DNA of 64,000 nt from Pterobdella sp. o SKG-2022 (Eukaryota > Annelida > Clitellata > Hirudinida > Piscicolidae). How positions within the stretch are numbered: position 1 is the stretch's first letter; each line of letters opens with the position of its first letter. This document shows positions 34,491 through 46,805 of the stretch, one piece after another. The stretch lies in assembly GCA_964035795.1 (NCBI GenBank), contig OZ038320.1:32175783-32239782 (forward strand). Direction: 5' to 3'. The notes below the pieces were generated by a model. The model was not told the origin of the DNA and did no database searches. It saw nothing but the letters and a program-made list of their open reading frames with translations. Position numbers and translations under genes: made by a program.

Positions 34491-36611
34491 ATGTACAGCA
34501 GTGAAGGACAAACTCTTGAAAGACCCCAGTCCACAAATCTTTGGTGCTGTTCCATTGCCAAGCCGCAGCAGAAACAATTTGACCCCAACTACACGTACCG
34601 CATTGACAGACTCATCTCAAAAGATGCCCCCCTTCCTCTAAACACAATCAAAACTTTGGATCACGAAATAAACTTCCAATTAAATTCTGAGAACTTGATT
34701 AAATATAAAAAAAAAAAAATAAAAAAAATAAAAAAAAAAGAAAATGTTGGACCTTTTCAATCGTCAAAGTCTACACTAGATGGTTCAAAAGATTTTGAGA
34801 GTTGTTCAGAAACAATTCAAAAGCAGACACCTTTGATGCATTTACACACACAAAAAAGCTGTACAGATGAAGGAATTGATGAAGTTAAGATAAAAGCATT
34901 GCGTAAGAAAAAACAAAAAGAAACCAACAAAAAAGTTTCTTCAAAAAATTATGAACAATTCAATAAGGAACAGGCTCAAAAATTAAAGGAAGAAATGAAG
35001 AAAGAGTTGAAGAAGGAATTGAGAGAAAGATTGAAAGAAGAAATAAAGAAAGAGTTGAAGGAGAAATTAAAGACGGAGTTGAAGCAGGAACTGAAAGATG
35101 AACTGAAGGAGGAATTGAAGGAAGGATTGAAAGAAGAATTGAAGGATGGATTGGAGGAAGAATTAAAAAAAGAATTGAAAAAGGATTTAAGAAAAGTGCT
35201 GAAAGAGGAATTGAAGGAGGGGATGAAGAAACAATTTCCTGAAAAACTTGTCAAAGTTTTTGTGGACAATCCTCATAAAAAAGGACAAAACTCGAGAAAC
35301 AAACTGTCCATAAGCTTAGCAGGAATTAATAAAAATGAACGAAATTATTTGAAACGCACAATCCGGCAAACTTTAGAACGCATAAGAGCAATATCAAATC
35401 CTTCGATCTTACAAAAAGAAAACTTTAAAACAAAACCAACTTCAACCATCAAATCCATTGACCAAATATCTTGCAACTTCGGTAATACGAGTGAAACGTA
35501 TCATCAAGAGGTTCTCGGACCACAAAAGAAGCAACAGCCTAAGCCCTCCACAAGTCAAAGCAATCTCTTAGATGGCCCCATCGCTTTCGAAAACGTATGT
35601 TTTGCATGAAAATTATTACTTTGGTATTTAAAAATTAGATATATTCATTTTCAATCAGTTTGTTAATTTGGAATTAAAAAAAAATGCGTAAATTTTTTTC
35701 AGAAAAGAAGGAAACAAAGTTTAAAACTCATGAAAATGAGAAAAAGGAAATTCCCTTTGAATTCATCTTTCAACAACCGAGCCTCGAAAAGCACAAATAA
35801 AATTAACGAAAATAAAAATTTTTTACAAATGCTTTTAAAATCATTTCAAGAAAAAATATTGTTGGCGCAACAAGACGTGCAATTCAATGAAAATGAAGTT
35901 ACAAAATACCTACTAAAGTTGTTTCAAGACGACTCTTCGGATGCAATTGATGTTCAGAGGCATGAAAAACCACAAAAATCAATTTCTCCAAAAAAATTCA
36001 AAAGAAACATGAAACTATGCAAAAAAAAACGCAAAATTTTATACGAGCAGCTGGTGTCTTGGAACATGAGAAACAAATATTTAGCCGAAGCTCTCAAATG
36101 CTCATTCGAAAAATATGAAAATTTTGTCATAAAAAACTTCCATGTTTTATTTTCAAAATCCTTATTGGAACTTTCTCAAAAAGAAGTTTTAAGATCTGAA
36201 ATGACTGATGACCATTCCGATCACAGAAAACTCATTGCTAGCCCTAAAATTTCCAACAAAAAAGATCCTAGAAATGACATAAACAAGGTCTACAGCAATC
36301 TATTGCAGTCGTTGGATGAGCAAAAAAGTCCCCTTTTCTCTTGCACTAACAATTCTGATGTTGTTTTCAAACTTTCCACCAGCTCACAAACCTCTCCAAA
36401 TGATACTTTCCAAGGAAGTATGCTCAAGTTTTCAAATAAAAAAGAATCTATTCCTAAAGTCCCTCTCCCTAGGAAGAATCATTTGAAACGGTCTTCAAAA
36501 AACAAATCTGCATCGAAACGAAAAAGTTTGTGTGCATTGAAGAATGTAAAAAATTCTTCATGCTGTGGTCAAAAACAAAATAACAAGACTAGGCGAAGAT
36601 CAGAAGGTTAA
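34491..36611 (+). CDS. Cluster member C: coiled-coil basic protein (2 exons), 670 aa
   Basis: Two adjacent ORFs join. Exon 1 is 34491-35594 (368 codons, donor AAC|GTATGT) and exon 2 is 35703-36611 (acceptor TTTTTTTCAG, phase 0). Exon 1 carries a striking run at about residues 160-250 with Leu or another hydrophobic every fourth residue (ELKKELRERLKEE type), predicted as a long charged helix; it is coded by a 12-base-like repeat. Exon 2 begins with Lys/Arg-rich sequence and has two helical stretches (LLKSFQEKILLAQQ; YLAEALKCSFEKYENFV), the second like the internal helical module of B, E and H. The C-terminus is Lys/Ser/Arg-rich. No known family is recognised. Confidence 0.65.
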
Positions 36612-36754
36612 ATTTTCTAACGACTCAAAAGTTTTTTAAAAAAAAATCTATTTTATTGATAAATTTATTTTTTGAGACAAGTTTCATGGGTTTTGTTTCA
36701 TTAATCTCAAAAAAAAAACTATTAATTAATTCATTATTCATAGGTCCCTATAGC

Positions 36755-36986
36755 TTAATTCTTATTCTGATAGTTATGATAATGATTTAGTTTACGTGTT
36801 TTTGAAAATTTTTTTCATCTTTGTTATCTTTTGCAACATCTTGTAGCTATGTACAGTTACGTGTTATATTGTCGGTCCCTATAGCTCAACGGTTGAGCAT
36901 TAGACTAATTGTCTAAAGTTACCGGGTTCGATCCCGCGTGGGCTGACAATTAGCACCTGTTCCACAGAGTGTTTTTGCTACATTAA
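36755..36986 (+). mobile_element. tRNA-like SINE/dispersed repeat, copy 1
   Basis: A tRNA-like core (36872-36947) has A box TAGCTCAACGG, an intact B box (GGTTCGATCCC) and a loop CTAATTG between TTAGA/TCTAA stems. It is embedded in a 230-base unit that recurs inverted at 43155-43388 with few changes. The nominal anticodon AAT would read Ile, but T at position 37 and the flanking shared sequence mark it as a repeat rather than a tRNA gene. Confidence 0.8.
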
Positions 36987-38109
36987 GTTACAAAATATTG
37001 AGGAAAAATACATATGATGTCTCTGAAAAATAACTTCGAGTCTTTCTTCAAAAGAGAACAGGAAAATAAAACGCTCTTGGTGGTAGGTAAACCTCATAGC
37101 AAACATCATTCAATCAAGGACAAGTTGAAAAAAAGTTGCTACCAAGTTCACAGCAACAGCGTCTAACCAACAAGAACAAAAGAACCTTCACTCATACCGG
37201 TCTTTCTTATAACATTTCAGGTCTGTTTATAATACGAGATTCATTTGAAAACATCTGAAAATATGTAAACTTCATTCCATCGACTGAAGAAACTGCCAGT
37301 TGCTATAAAGTCTTTGCCTTCCTTGCTACCAGCTCAAACGACTTTCATGATCAATGTTGTAAGATTAGGCGTTTATTGTAGTTTTTTTAAATTCCCGGAA
37401 ACAGAACTAATAGACTGTGGGCTTTCTAATGTTTCCATGTTCACTTGCAGTGGTGCATGCATTGGAAAACATTTTCATAAAAGAATTTTCCATATTTTAA
37501 AAAACGACTAATGACAATGGAACATAAAATATCTTTGAAAATTCGATTTTTAAGAAGTTTGTGATTGTTAATGTAAGGTTTAAAAGGGACAAGTCAGAAA
37601 GAAATGCAAGACTGCGAATAGTAAAGAAAGGGTGAACAGTAGATTAGAGAAGACTGTAATGGTAAGAAGAGAAAGGAGGAAAAAAGTTCGTTTAGAGAGA
37701 TAAAAGGAATTGAGTTTAAAATGCATAAAAATAAAATAGTGAAATTGGAACAAACTGTTAGTTTTTCAAAAGTAGAAGAAAAGGAAAAAAGAGTGAGATT
37801 TAGGTATCATTAGCAAAAAGCTGAATTGGAAAAGAGAAAGATTTAATAAAACAAAGAAAATGAAAAGCATAGAAAATAAAAACTGCAAAGTTTTTATGAA
37901 TTGAAGTTTTCTTCATGGAATGTTCATTTTGAATTTAATAACAAACCACTTTTATACTGACGTTAACTTTGAAAAATGAAAACAAATATAAAAATATAAA
38001 ATCATTAAAATGAAAATAATTTATAAAAAATAAAAAAATTAATTTTTATAAAAAAATATCAAAAAATTCATCAACTGCAAAAAGATTTTTTGAGGTTTTA
38101 TAGTTTCCA
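36987..38109. other. Intergenic stretch
   Basis: The part from about 37600 to 37900 is A/G-rich on this strand. A 65-codon ORF at 37314 has no support. No gene is called. Confidence 0.4.
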
Positions 38110-39492
38110 ATGGCTTATTACTATTACCCTAATGCTTATTTCTTAAACAAATCCAACTATGACGATTATGATTCTGAGCTTTCTTCATCTAGCACCTCTT
38201 CTTCAACTTCTTGTTCTTCTTGCTCCACTCTGAAACAAAAGTCATTCTGCAAAGCAAACAGAAATGCTGAGATAAACAGAATCCTACGCAAACAGTTAAG
38301 AAACTTTGATAGTGAAACTAGAGTTTTCAAGAAATGTAAAAACAAACTTGCTAGAAAAGTATTATTGAAGCAAAAGCAAGAGATGGCACCTGTAAAGAGA
38401 GATTCAAACGAAACTACTCACAACTCAAAATATATTCTGAAAGATAAAAATGATTGGAGAAAAGCTAAAAGTGCTAGTTATTTGAAGAAAAAACTACGGT
38501 TTAGTACAAAAGCACCAAACGAAAAGAAACCAGGATTGTTAACAAGTTCTGAACGCAATTATAACAAATATAACAAGCACAATAAAAGTAGCTCACGAAC
38601 TGACCTCTCAACCATTACAAAAAATTTGCCTTCTATAGGAGATTCATCTGGAAGTTACTTCAAATACGGAGAATGTCCGTTTAACAAATCAAAACACAGC
38701 GAGAAATCCGGAGATGGTTTTGTAAGTTACAGGTGTTCCATGGAGCAGGAATCTTTGAGCCAGATCACAGATCAAAACTCTAGAAAGACGAAACAAACAG
38801 CAAGATCGAGGTTATCATCAAAAAGAGCAACACTTTCTGACATTCCTTCGAGTGGAATCAACTATTTTCCAAAATATCTTTCAGTTGAGCGTAACAATGT
38901 TGCTTCGAGTAGAGTCGAATATTTTCCAAAACATCTCAAGTCATCAGAAGAGCGTAACAACGCTTCTTCGAGTAGAATCAAACATTGTCCTAAATGTCAG
39001 TCATCAGAAGAGCGTAACAACAACAAAAGTGAAAATAGAAGTATCCCAGATGTTAATAACAAAAAAATTGAAGAAAGCCAGTACAATATGAAAAGCCAAT
39101 GCACTAATAAAAGCCAATGTCGTAAAATACCCATCAAAGTTATGAAAAGTGACGAAAGTGAGAAACAAAAGCAAGAACTAAGAGACGTAGCAAAATTGAA
39201 ATTCATGTCAATTTTCCCTCAAAAAGAGCCGTTTCCTTCTAAATATATGAAGAAAGCAGACACTATGGCTGCCTGGGTGACAGTGGATAGCCCCACACCT
39301 ATTAGTAAAGAAACAGATTCGAAAAGGCGTTCGAGACCACCACGTCTTATAATGTCGTTGCGAAAGGACCTTGATGATTTGAGAAACAAACAGAAGTGTT
39401 TGTGCAAAAGACAAGGCCGCATCGATAAATGCCTTTGTAAATGTTATTATATAGATGGCTTTTACATGAATTTTCCAAGTTACTGTGCGTGA
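38110..39492 (+). CDS. Cluster member D: Ser/Lys-rich protein with Cys-rich tail, 460 aa
   Basis: Single exon. A Tyr-rich start (MAYYYYPNAYFLNK) is followed by Ser/Thr and Cys residues (about 18-45), a basic middle with KLRFSTKAPNEKK (about residue 135; compare the RFS motif of B, E and I), and an imperfect repeat of ERNN..SSRI..CPK units (about 245-300). The C-terminus (LRKDLDDLRNKQKCLCKRQ, then CLCKCYYIDGFY) looks like a diverged form of the helix-plus-Cys module of the family. No known domain is recognised. Confidence 0.7.
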   Translation: MAYYYYPNAYFLNKSNYDDYDSELSSSSTSSSTSCSSCSTLKQKSFCKANRNAEINRILRKQLRNFDSETRVFKKCKNKLARKVLLKQKQEMAPVKRDSNETTHNSKYILKDKNDWRKAKSASYLKKKLRFSTKAPNEKKPGLLTSSERNYNKYNKHNKSSSRTDLSTITKNLPSIGDSSGSYFKYGECPFNKSKHSEKSGDGFVSYRCSMEQESLSQITDQNSRKTKQTARSRLSSKRATLSDIPSSGINYFPKYLSVERNNVASSRVEYFPKHLKSSEERNNASSSRIKHCPKCQSSEERNNNKSENRSIPDVNNKKIEESQYNMKSQCTNKSQCRKIPIKVMKSDESEKQKQELRDVAKLKFMSIFPQKEPFPSKYMKKADTMAAWVTVDSPTPISKETDSKRRSRPPRLIMSLRKDLDDLRNKQKCLCKRQGRIDKCLCKCYYIDGFYMNFPSYCA

Positions 39493-40084
39493 AATCAAGT
39501 TATAATTTGAAGATTGATCATTATTTTTTGTGTCAATTATTTGTGAATTTGAATTGGTAAACTGTGAAAACATAAAAAAAACAAAAGAATTGGTTTAATT
39601 TTCTCAAAATTTCTTAAAACCGAGTTGAATTTCATCAAATCATTAACTTTTAACACGTTTTAACGTTATTTTCCAGAGACATTGTATATACTTTTTAAAT
39701 TTTTCAGCTTAACTCAAATTTGAGAAGTTTATAATACATTTATTTAAAACACAGGCTAAAATACCGATAAATTTTCCTTATAATGAAACTAGCCCAGGGT
39801 TCAATGGCAAAAAATTTTAGACTAAAGTTTCATTGAAAGGCTAAATTTATCGAAAATTCTAATTTTTATGTAATTTAAAATTGTTCTGATATGAAGTTTA
39901 GTTGAAATTTTTTATATCTTGATTCCATTTTCAATGTGAGCATTCGTAAAGTTTAACAAAAACAAGGGAAAATGAGACCATATAAATTTTAAAAAATAAA
40001 AATAGTATAATACTGCGAAAACACATTGAAAAAAAATATTTTTTAGCTTTGAAGATTAATGAACTTTTAATTAAACCTAAAAAA
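39493..40084. other. Spacer between cluster genes D and E
   Basis: AT-rich; no feature recognised. Confidence 0.4.
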
Positions 40085-41248
40085 ATGAGTAAAATGCTGT
40101 ACAGAAGAAAAAATAGGAATCTTGAAAAATTGAGAAACTCTTGTAACCACAGTGGCAAAGCTGCAGAAACAGCACTTTATAGAGAGAAAGCCCGACGAGA
40201 TATCAAGAGTGTGCGTAGTAACTTGTTGGAAAGCCAGATTAGATCTCCGTCCAGTTATAGATTTCTCAGCCCCTTGTCAAACTCTTCTCTGCGAAAAGAA
40301 ACTTTTTCACGCAGTCCTTTTGCTTCCAAACGGATAAGTGACACATTTGTACAAGAAATGAAACCTTTCAAAGAACTCAGGTTCTGTGACGTTCCAAAAA
40401 AGTCTAGATTTAGTGCTTATGTTAATAACACACCCGATACGAGCATTTCTCGGTTCTCAAACCCCAGATCAAGCAACAAGTGTAAAAAAGGTTTATTGCC
40501 ATATGAAGAAGAGGAAGAAGAAGATGATGATGAACATGAAAGTACCATTCAGAAAATTTCACACTACTTGAGAGAGTCTCTCAACAGATTTCATGAGGAA
40601 ATGGTGTCTGGTCTGGATAAAAGTCTCAAAAAATTAACGAAAAACAACTCACTGACATCATTGATTTCTAAAAGTAAAACGAAGAAATCTCTTATATTTA
40701 GGTCTAGTCTAGACAGCCTGAAGACAACGAGTGAACTGAAAACCATTTTGAAAAACAACTCTTCCGCAGGCAAAAAGAGAACCGTCAACAGAGATGTGCA
40801 GGCGTTTCAAGTGCATGCGGACGATTTGGTGGATAACCTGAAGAAGAAACCTTTAATGAGAGAGAGTCGATCTTCCAAATGGGAAGGTTCGTCTTCCGAA
40901 GATGATTCCAAACCCAGCATTGGTGCCAAAAAACAAATGACAAGCACAAGAGACTCATCCACACCCAAACCTAATTTTTACTGTGGTTTTGACAACTCTT
41001 CAACTTCCACAGTTACTTACTACAACAGCAGACAATCCCTGTTACATCCAAAAACAAAAAAAGAAGAAAAAAAACCGAAAAAAAATAAAAAAAAGAAAGG
41101 GTCTGATGAATTAGTGCAACAGGCGAAAATGGTGCTTGACATACAGGATCGGATTGGAGAGCTGCAAAAGACACAAGAAGAGTTGGTGAAACACCACTGC
41201 TGCTTCACCAACCTTTTCAATCAATCCCCCTACCCCTGTTTTTATTAA
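40085..41248 (+). CDS. Cluster member E: basic protein with His-Cys-Cys module, 387 aa
   Basis: The first ATG in frame is 40085 (AAAAATGAG). The frame is open further upstream but without an ATG. Parts in order: an Arg/Lys/Ser-rich N-terminus; KSRFSAYVNNTPD (about 115, matching GRFSVYVGKSPKK of B); an acidic run; the internal helical module (LRESLNRFHEEMVSGLDKSL then KKLT, about 165-188); SELKTILKNNSS (about 220); a Lys-rich tract; and the C-terminal module QAKMVLDIQDRIGELQKTQ then HHCCFTNLFNQSPYP, with the protein ending CFY. It is the most compact member with all shared modules. Confidence 0.75.
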   Translation: MSKMLYRRKNRNLEKLRNSCNHSGKAAETALYREKARRDIKSVRSNLLESQIRSPSSYRFLSPLSNSSLRKETFSRSPFASKRISDTFVQEMKPFKELRFCDVPKKSRFSAYVNNTPDTSISRFSNPRSSNKCKKGLLPYEEEEEEDDDEHESTIQKISHYLRESLNRFHEEMVSGLDKSLKKLTKNNSLTSLISKSKTKKSLIFRSSLDSLKTTSELKTILKNNSSAGKKRTVNRDVQAFQVHADDLVDNLKKKPLMRESRSSKWEGSSSEDDSKPSIGAKKQMTSTRDSSTPKPNFYCGFDNSSTSTVTYYNSRQSLLHPKTKKEEKKPKKNKKKKGSDELVQQAKMVLDIQDRIGELQKTQEELVKHHCCFTNLFNQSPYPCFY

Positions 41249-43038
41249 CACTATTTCATGTGCATTTATGAATAGTGTATGGTATATAAAACTTGTTTGA
41301 AACCTTTGAATTTTTAATAAGTTGTTTTAATTACAAGCAGGCTTTTGAATTGAGCTTTAAAAAAACTAGTAATATACCAATCTCAATTGATCTTAAAAAA
41401 GTAAATCGAACTTGAAAACCTCGAAAACAAGTATTTATTAGTAAATCTTTGCAAAATAACAGGCGATACTGTCAAATTTAATTTCTATACATAACCAATG
41501 TATATGCAATCCAAGATTTTTTTTATAGAAAAACGAATATATTGAGAATGACATGGTCAACAGTTATGTTTTTGTTGAATCTATGAAAACACCAATTGAA
41601 ATGATGAACTTGGATCAAAATATTGAATGAAACAATAAGAAAAAAATAATTTAAAAAAGTGGTAACTAAAATACTTTAGGTTAAAAACCCTCACTATCAA
41701 ATGATCAGGGATCTCTAGATAGAATAGATGAAACACTTTTAATAAATTTTTATTATTTGAAAAAGGTAGATTTTTGTAAAGTGAACATAAATCAAATTAT
41801 TATTGAAAAAACACTCTCCCAAACGAAGTGAGGCAAACCCACACTTGAAGCCCCCAAAGACCCTCTGGCTTTGACGCTAACCAACTAAGCTCTTTGGACT
41901 TTAGGTCTGCTACCCTTTTAGGATCTTGACATCTTTCATTGTTTCAGTACCCCTTCAGAGTAATTTTATCATCATTTTGTACAATTTTTTTCATGAATCC
42001 CACTTGAGCTGTTTTTTCAGTTAGCTCTCATTAAGGACAAATTCTTTATCAGCAAAACAAAAAATACTAGAATTAACTTACTGATAAAGATGAGGTATGT
42101 TCCTTACGACAAAGAACAAAGGGTAAACAGAAATGAATGAGTGAAGCAGATGGTACCCACGCCGTCTTTATCTTTGAGTGTCATTGATGATTCTTGAAAA
42201 ACGTTCAAAAGAAAATTTAGGACCTGACTGCAACAACCGTTCTAGAGTTGGTGCCGTCTTTGCCACAATCTTTCTAGTGAAATGATCATAGATACAGAAG
42301 ATGGACCTGGTAGGTTAAAAAACTGAAGTGGAACATGGCAGAAAGGTCAACTGCCTTTTTTGGCTTGTCTTGCAGGAATATACATAATTCAAATGGGGGC
42401 AGCCAATGATATATTAATAAACTGCCTGCATTAGCAAGTGATGACTGGGTGATTCAGAATTGATTGGTACGCATCAATGAGGCATGACCCTCATCTCTTT
42501 CACTCCCTACCACCCAACATTTGGATATGTCTCCAAGTACCACCACCATCCAAGCATAATATAAATAATAAAAAATAATAAGTTGATAAATATTATTCAC
42601 AAAGGAAATGAGAAAAGAATATTTAATTTTTAACATTCGACGCAACAAACGTATATAAAATACAATGATATCATTTTCCCCATGAAACACTGCAAAACTC
42701 CCCCATTCAAAACAATAAAAAATCCTCATAAAAACAATAATATTCATTGTTATTGTTGTTTTCATAAAAACCATTAACTAATATTTTTGATTGAAACAAA
42801 AAAAATTAAAATCTTCATTATTTTTTATATTATTAACATTATTATTTTTTTAAAATTAATATTTATTATTATAGCTATTATAAGTAACATATCTATATGT
42901 GTAGTGGCAGTCAAGCTTTACAGGTTACTAATATTGTTGTCGTTACTACGCATTATTTACTATCATTGTTTCAAGTTATTGTTGTTATTATTTTATTATT
43001 ATTATTACAGATGCTTCTGACGTTCCGAGGAGTAGGTC
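41249..43038. other. Intergenic stretch with weak tRNA-like relic
   Basis: On the minus strand at about 41905-41830 an A-box-like AGCTTAGTTGGTTAGCG is followed by a poor B box. This may be an old SINE head. The stretch 42050-42540 is GC-richer without ORFs and looks like repeat DNA. No gene is called. Confidence 0.3.
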
Positions 43039-46000
43039 TCAATATTTATTGATGCCAAAGATCCTGAAAAAGAAAAATAAAACCAGCAGTAGATGATGAT
43101 AATAATAGAAATAATATAAAAGTAAAAAACAAAAATAATAATTAATCATAAAATTTAATGTAGCGAAAACACACTGTGGAACAGGTGCTAATTGTCGGCC
43201 CACGCGGGATTGAACCCGGTAACTTTAGATAATTAGTCTAATGCTCAACCATTGAGCTATAGGGACCGACAATATAACACGTAACTGTACACAGCTACAA
43301 GATGTTGCAAAAGATAACAAAGATGAAAAAAATTTTCAAAAACACGTGAACTAAATCATTATCATAACTATCAGAATAAGAATTAAACTTTAGTGGATTG
43401 AAGTCTTGAAAACTAGATATGTTGAAAAAAACTGAAGTTAATATATTTATGCATATTTATAAAGATTTTGAATACCATTATTTTTAAAATTTTTATTATT
43501 ATTATTACCATTGTTATTTTTTTTATTCTTATTATTACATTATTTATGCTGAAAAGACAAACAAGACTTTATTAAAAACATGAGTCATGAAGCTAATTTG
43601 AGAAAGCCTTACATTATCAAATGATCTAATATATTCACTTCCTCTTATTATCATCAACTTTATTATTTCAGCATGAAAATTATGTTCATTTTCATATTTT
43701 AAATGGAAACACTTTTCAAAGTTTAAGTTCCCCTTTCTCAAGTTGAACTCACTTTATCGGCATTCTTATTTTTGTTCTTATTACTGATACCTACTTAGTA
43801 TTATTATTATTACTGCAGGAAATGTTTTTTAAATCAAGTAAATGTGGCCACCCTCAATATAGCGGCAATCAAACCAGCTTTCCAACTTTGCAACCTATCC
43901 ATCTTTTTATCTATCATAACTACATCGCAACCCCCTTTACCTCACTCCATCTAGCATAGGCAGCTTAGGGATGAGGACGAGAAGGAGGGAAGTTGCATTG
44001 ACCAGGAAGTGGTTCCATTCGTATTTTGAGTAAAAAGATGCCAGAAAGAATCTGATTGATGCAGTAGTCAATACTGATAATCAATGATGAAGATATTGTA
44101 AATAATCCTAGTGATAACAGCAATAACAATGATACTAGAACATAAAAAGAACGATAACAATTGGAAAAATAGAAATAATAAAAAAGCCACAAATGACACT
44201 CATAGAACAACAATGCTAATATATGAAAAATAATACAAAAATATGAGTAATAATGCAAATAGAAAAAAACAAAAATAACGAAAAAAAAGTTGATGAATGA
44301 TAATGCTAATAGGAACAGACCACGATAACAGACAACACCAGAGATAAAAACTAATGATAAAGAGATGAACATACGCAGTGCTAACTACTCAGTAGTGATG
44401 AGGCAATGAAATAATAATAATAATAATAAACAACAACAACAATAATAATAATCATTATCTTGATAACATTGAAAATAGTAAAACAATAATATAAAGAAAA
44501 TTAAAAGGTTCCATTTATTTTCACGAAAAATAATTTTAATGAAAATATCCTTGAGAACTCTCTGAAAAAATAAAACAAAAACATCAACAGTAATAATAAC
44601 AATAAAAATAATAAAAAGAAAAATTATAGAAGAACAACAAAAATAAAAAATAATAATAATAGGTGACATACAGAATGATTGGAACAATGGTGAGAAACTT
44701 TCTGGAGGGGGAGAACTGGACCCCGTGGTCCAACTGCTCCCATACCGTTCTGTACCTGCAGGCATCATGAAAACAACAATATTATTAACAACAATAAAAA
44801 TAATAACAGAGATCTGTAAAAAAAAAAAAAGATAAATTCCTAAAAAAATAAGGTGTCACCATCATTAATGTGTATTTTAACAATTAAAAAAAAACAAAAA
44901 TTAAAGAAATATAGACAAAATTGATCCCTGATGACCTTAGTGAGTTTTAAAATGTTTCTCAAAAATGTTAGAGTTGAATTTTCTAGAAATATAATAGAAA
45001 AAGAATCATTATGATAAGCCTAATAGGATTGTGTGTGGCAATGATAGAGATATATTTATTCATTCATACATCACAACATTTGTAAAATGGCTGGGTACAG
45101 CTTACATCCGCTTGTCAATATCTCCTACAAGGGTCTACTGTTATCCAGGTTATAACAGAAAAGCAACCCATAACTACTGGCGCTAATTTTGATGCAGTTT
45201 AACGGTGATCAACCAGACGCAATATTACTTGAAAAAATTTGAGAATCAATACAACTAAAACTATTTCATCAGCGCCTCTGAAGCAATCTTGAATTGATAA
45301 CTAAGCGCTATAAAAATCTTAATAATAATAATAATCATTAGTTTTTTGAATACTAATATATTTTGATTATTATTTTTTTATGATTTTATAATAATGTTAT
45401 ATTTTTATAATTCTCACCTGAACTTGGCCTGGTCTGCAGTTTCAAATGGAGTTCCCTTCTCAATGTGTAAGATCAAGAACATTAACTGACAATAATAATA
45501 ATAATCATTATTATTATTCTTACTATTATTGAAAAAAATAATTTTAATGTTTTTATTTTCTAGTTAAAACTTCCAAAACTTCAAAATCAACATCTGTGCT
45601 TTTGAATTTTGCCTTTAGTGCATTATGTAGGCTTTTAGGTAAATAATAATAAAAACAATAATAAAAATAAAACAGGAAATAATAAAAATAATATAAATAC
45701 TAATTAGAGAATGATGGAAATGATGGAAGCGGTAAGAAATGGAACACTCATACTGATAATAACCAAAACAATGAGAGTTTAATCAAAAAAATTGAAAAAA
45801 TGCTAAACTGAATAATAAAAAAAACAAATTAAATAAAATATTCCAAAATAGAAAAAATAAATTGGAATAAGATAAAATTTGAATAATTATTGATTGGATG
45901 CGTGAGAGCACTCAAAGCACTCATAAAATTATAGCAAGTAATGATATTATTTGTATTGATTTATTTGATAAAACATATCATTTTAATCTAGAGATTTAAC

Positions 46001-46805
46001 TTTATTATTACTTAAAAAATCAAAAAGCTTTGTACACAAATAAAACTTCAAAAATCACTCTTTCTACTACCTCATCTTCATGCATGAATAATTTAATTAT
46101 GCCGGAGAAACCATTCGCATCAATTATATGAAAGGAAAATTATAGGAAGAAGCTTTTGGATTATTTCTATTAAATATGTACATTCTAGAACATCAAAATG
46201 CTTAGTCACACAGATGATTTAAATATTGAAATTGTTGTTTTTAGTAGTTTCAAACTCTTTGTTACAATATACCAAAGCACATATCAATAGCATATCATTA
46301 TATTAGTTTTTCTTTATTCCAGAGTCATTGACTTCTTTCCACAACCTAACCCTCTTTATCCATTTCACTCAAACAGTACATGAATTCCATTTAATTAAAA
46401 CCCACCCAACCATCTCTACTAACAACGTTGTGGATAAGATTGGTGAGGGTCCAAGAAAGAGCAACAGAGAGGAATGGGAGAGAAAGAAAAATGTAATGAA
46501 GTGTGGCTACCAATAATATGTATGTCACCCACATACCTGGGAGTAGTGTTAAGTGATAGGGTGGTGGAAGGTTAGATGGTGGGCGATTGAATAGAGGAGT
46601 GATTAAATGGTGAAGTGGTTGAAAGGTGAGAAGATGGAATGGTGAAAGGTGTGAAGTGATGGAACAAAATTATAAAGACTTTGGGATGAAATGGATGATG
46701 TTGAAGAAATGAGATGATGGTAGTTGAAAAACAAAAAAATGTACCTCTGCTACTGAAGTATGTGGAGTTAGGATTAGGGTCACTGTGGGCTACTCCAACA
46801 TTCAT
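43039..46805 (-). CDS. ORMDL family protein (6 exons), 153 aa
   Basis: ORMDL proteins are endoplasmic-reticulum membrane proteins that hold serine palmitoyltransferase in check and so control sphingolipid synthesis. Minus-strand exons: 46805-46745, 46536-46424, 45485-45418, 44755-44672, 44051-43941, 43063-43039. They sum to 462 bases, or 153 aa, exactly the usual animal length, and all phases agree. Family landmarks: [14 protein letters not shown] start, [83 protein letters not shown] end. Four hydrophobic segments are visible. It sits between the two arms of the basic-protein cluster. Its last intron (43064-43940) holds an inverted SINE copy. Confidence 0.92.
43155..43388 (-). mobile_element. 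tRNA-like SINE/dispersed repeat, copy 2 (inverted)
   Basis: This is the reverse-complement counterpart of 36755-36986, including the tRNA-like core (loop CTAATTA) and both flanks, from TTAATTCTTATTCTG to GCTACATTAA. It lies within the last intron of ORMDL and in the same orientation as that gene. Copies 1 and 2 differ by few bases. Confidence 0.8.

Noticed and set aside
36872..36947. Functional tRNA-Ile(AAT) gene
   Set aside because: T at position 37, long shared flanks with another inverted copy, and a variable anticodon among copies point to a SINE.
44700..44760. Plus-strand reading WTPWSNCS resembling a thrombospondin type 1 repeat
   Set aside because: It is the complement of ORMDL exon 4, which fits its family residue by residue with correct splice phases.
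46328..46516. Plus-strand 62-codon ORF
   Set aside because: It is the shadow of ORMDL exon 2 on the opposite strand.
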